Shown here: positions 11,839 through 13,400 of the stretch, piece after piece
How positions within the stretch are numbered: the first letter of the stretch is position 1
Layout of the letters: each line of letters opens with the position of its first letter
Program-made: the position numbers and the translations under genes
Source: CAYSLZ01 sp964468355
GTDB taxonomy: Bacteria > Patescibacteriota > Microgenomatia > UBA12405 > JAHJSD01
Assembly (NCBI GenBank): GCA_964468355.1
Contig: CAYXSV010000030.1
Location: 1-13,400 of the forward strand
DNA length: 13,400 nucleotides
Direction of reading: 5' to 3'
The notes under the pieces: model-generated
Seen by the model: only the letters and a program-made list of their open reading frames with translations
Database searches by the model: none
Told to the model about the DNA's origin: nothing

Positions 11839-13400
11839 ATGAAAAATAAGACAATAATAATTTTAATTTTAGTTGTGGCAGGTTTGGCGAGCAGATGGCT
11901 GTTTAAGCCCGGTTTTTTTACTATGCATGACGACCTTCAAATTATGAGACAGTTACAGATGGAAAAATGCTGGGAAGACGGTCAAATACCTTGTAGATGG
12001 GTTCCCGACATGGGATACGGCTACGGATATCCTTTGTTTAATTTTTATCCACCTCTGCCTTTCTACGTCGGTCAATGCTTTAGATTATTGGGTTTCAGCT
12101 TTGTTAACATTGCAAAGATTTTATTTATTCTGCAGTTTGTATTTTCGGGAATTGCTATGTTTGTTTTGGCCTCAGATTTATGGGGAAAATGGGGCGGATT
12201 AATCAGTTCGGTTTTCTACATCTGGGCGCCTTACCATTCAGTTGATGTTTATGTTCGCGGCGCTCTAAATGAAGCTTGGGCGTTTATTTGGTTTCCATTA
12301 ATACTTTGGTCAGCCAAAAAGGCAGCGGAGTCTTCGCTCTTGGAGCGTAAAAATTCGCGCTCCTGGAGCGGTTATTTAAACTGGCTGGCATTTAGCTTTG
12401 CCATGCTTTTGTTGACTCATAATGTCATGGTTATGATTTTTTTACCCTTTTTGTTGGTTTGGGTTATTTATTGGTGGTATAAGTATGATAATTGGCCTTG
12501 GAAAAACATTAAACTATTCGGTAATTATGTATTGTCAGCGCTATGGGCATTGGGTTTAGCTGCATTTTTTACCTTACCAATGTTTTTTGAAAAAAACTTC
12601 ACGCATATTGAAACGATGTTTTCCGGCTATTTTGACTGGAGAGCCCATTTTATATCACTTCGACAGATGTTTACTTCCAGGTTTTGGGGATATGGACCAT
12701 CTGTTTGGGCTGATACGGATGGCATGGCTTTTCCTGTCGGCCATTTTCATTGGATTTTATCATTGATAGTTTTTGTTGCTGTTTGGGTTAAGAATATAAA
12801 AAACTGGATTAAATCAAGGAAAATAACTTTTAGTGATTGGACTTTGTTGATAACCATCTTTTTTAGCTTTACCGTCTTATATTCATTTCTTATGCATAAC
12901 CAATCAACTTTTATTTGGCTTAAGATAACTTTATTGCAATTGACTCAATTTCCTTGGCGATTATTAGCCGGAGTAGTTCTTTTTACTTCACTTATTTCCG
13001 GTTATATTAGTAAAATTTGGCCTCAAAAATGGCTAGTTTGGTTTTTGATTATTGGGGTGATAGCTTGGAATTGGACATACTTTCGCCCTCAGGAAATGTG
13101 GCCTTTGACTGATAAGGAAAGATTTACCGGGGATATTTGGAAAATACAACAAACAGCCGGAATATATGATTACTTACCTCGGACTGCCAAACAAGCACCA
13201 ACATCTGCCCCAGATGGGGAGTGGGAATTTTTAGAAGGGAAAGCTGAAGTAATTGAAACTGATCAAGGCAGTAATTGGTATTATTGGCATGGTCAGGTTT
13301 TAGAATCGGGTCGATTGGTAATCAATATTTTTAACTTTCCCGGGTGGAGAGTATGGGTTAATGATCAACCGGCTGAAATATTTTATTCGGAAAATGATGA
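11839..13400 (+). CDS. PTPS-related / YfhO-like membrane protein, 3' truncated by window
   Basis: The frame is open from ATG at 11839 to the window end (520 codons plus 2 bases, no stop). It starts with MKNKTIIILILVVAGLASRW, then FTMHDDLQIMRQLQ, DGQIPCRWVPDMGYGYGYPL and FNFYPPLPFYVGQ. These are hallmarks of large GT-C-fold proteins labelled 6-pyruvoyl-tetrahydropterin synthase-related membrane proteins (Pfam PTPS_related, close to YfhO). The name is historical; pterin chemistry is not implied. HDD in the first external loop resembles the acidic site of GT-C transferases. TQFPWRLLAG and the C-terminal NFPGWRVWVNDQP also fit the family. It is 31 bp after the preceding GT-C gene, without an SD, and probably the fifth operon gene. 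Residues 162-178 come from a palindromic repeat. Confidence 0.85.
   Translation, partial: MKNKTIIILILVVAGLASRWLFKPGFFTMHDDLQIMRQLQMEKCWEDGQIPCRWVPDMGYGYGYPLFNFYPPLPFYVGQCFRLLGFSFVNIAKILFILQFVFSGIAMFVLASDLWGKWGGLISSVFYIWAPYHSVDVYVRGALNEAWAFIWFPLILWSAKKAAESSLLERKNSRSWSGYLNWLAFSFAMLLLTHNVMVMIFLPFLLVWVIYWWYKYDNWPWKNIKLFGNYVLSALWALGLAAFFTLPMFFEKNFTHIETMFSGYFDWRAHFISLRQMFTSRFWGYGPSVWADTDGMAFPVGHFHWILSLIVFVAVWVKNIKNWIKSRKITFSDWTLLITIFFSFTVLYSFLMHNQSTFIWLKITLLQLTQFPWRLLAGVVLFTSLISGYISKIWPQKWLVWFLIIGVIAWNWTYFRPQEMWPLTDKERFTGDIWKIQQTAGIYDYLPRTAKQAPTSAPDGEWEFLEGKAEVIETDQGSNWYYWHGQVLESGRLVINIFNFPGWRVWVNDQPAEIFYSEND
12325..12370. repeat. In-frame palindromic units in PTPS-related gene
   Basis: CGCTCTTGGAGCG (12335-12347) and CGCTCCTGGAGCG (12358-12370) are 13-bp palindromes with centres 23 bp apart. 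An imperfect third unit, GCGGAGTCTTCGC (12325-12337), overlaps the first. The block is GC-richer than its surroundings and is read in frame as a hydrophilic loop (about ESSLLERKNSRSWSG). The plan, 13-bp units on a 23-bp period, matches the array at 6612-6671, although the sequence differs. Confidence 0.6.

Overview
The window is AT-rich, densely packed bacterial DNA that uses the standard bacterial code (TGA is a real stop). The best guess at lineage is a Candidate Phyla Radiation / Patescibacteria genome, possibly Microgenomates-like. This is inferred from compact genes, several housekeeping genes with a -10 box right at the start codon and no Shine-Dalgarno (SD) site, a TsaC-TsaE fusion, a dolichol-P-mannose-synthase-like enzyme fused to GtrA, SipW-type secretion genes and many polytopic GT-C glycosyltransferases. 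No rRNA or marker gene is present to prove it.

Layout. (1) 1-1814: an N-terminal tsaD fragment (minus) diverges from a HIT-family hydrolase gene (plus). A TsaC-TsaE fusion (minus) converges on the HIT gene. tsaD, tsaC and tsaE together cover much of the tRNA t6A37 pathway. (2) 1815-2024: a non-coding stretch with two notable inverted-repeat structures. One is a head-to-head pair of REP-like units whose hairpin stems covary. (3) 2025-3654: a membrane-anchored DUF192 protein, then a GT2-GtrA fusion. (4) 3655-6141: a secretion locus behind a strong promoter and a perfect SD. It reads as substrate 1, signal peptidase 1, substrate 2, signal peptidase 2. Both substrates carry the SipW/TasA-type N-terminal tag and both peptidases are of the Ser-His (SipW/ER) type. 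(5) 6113-7279, minus: a PIG-V-like multi-spanning glycosyltransferase whose end overlaps the secretion locus. (6) 7323-13400: a tightly coupled run of GT2, GT-C, GT2, GT-C, then a large PTPS-related (YfhO-like) membrane protein that runs off the window.

How the parts may fit together: GT2 enzymes load sugars onto a polyprenyl phosphate, GtrA-like and GT-C membrane proteins flip and transfer them outside, and the SipW locus exports and trims TasA/camelysin-like fibre or surface proteins. The window therefore looks like a cell-surface module (inference). Three separate palindromic repeat elements lie in frame inside glycosyltransferase genes. With the intergenic REP pair, they suggest a genome seeded with small palindromic elements.

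No tRNA, rRNA, CRISPR array or complete transposase was seen. No gene-free stretch exceeds 300 bases.
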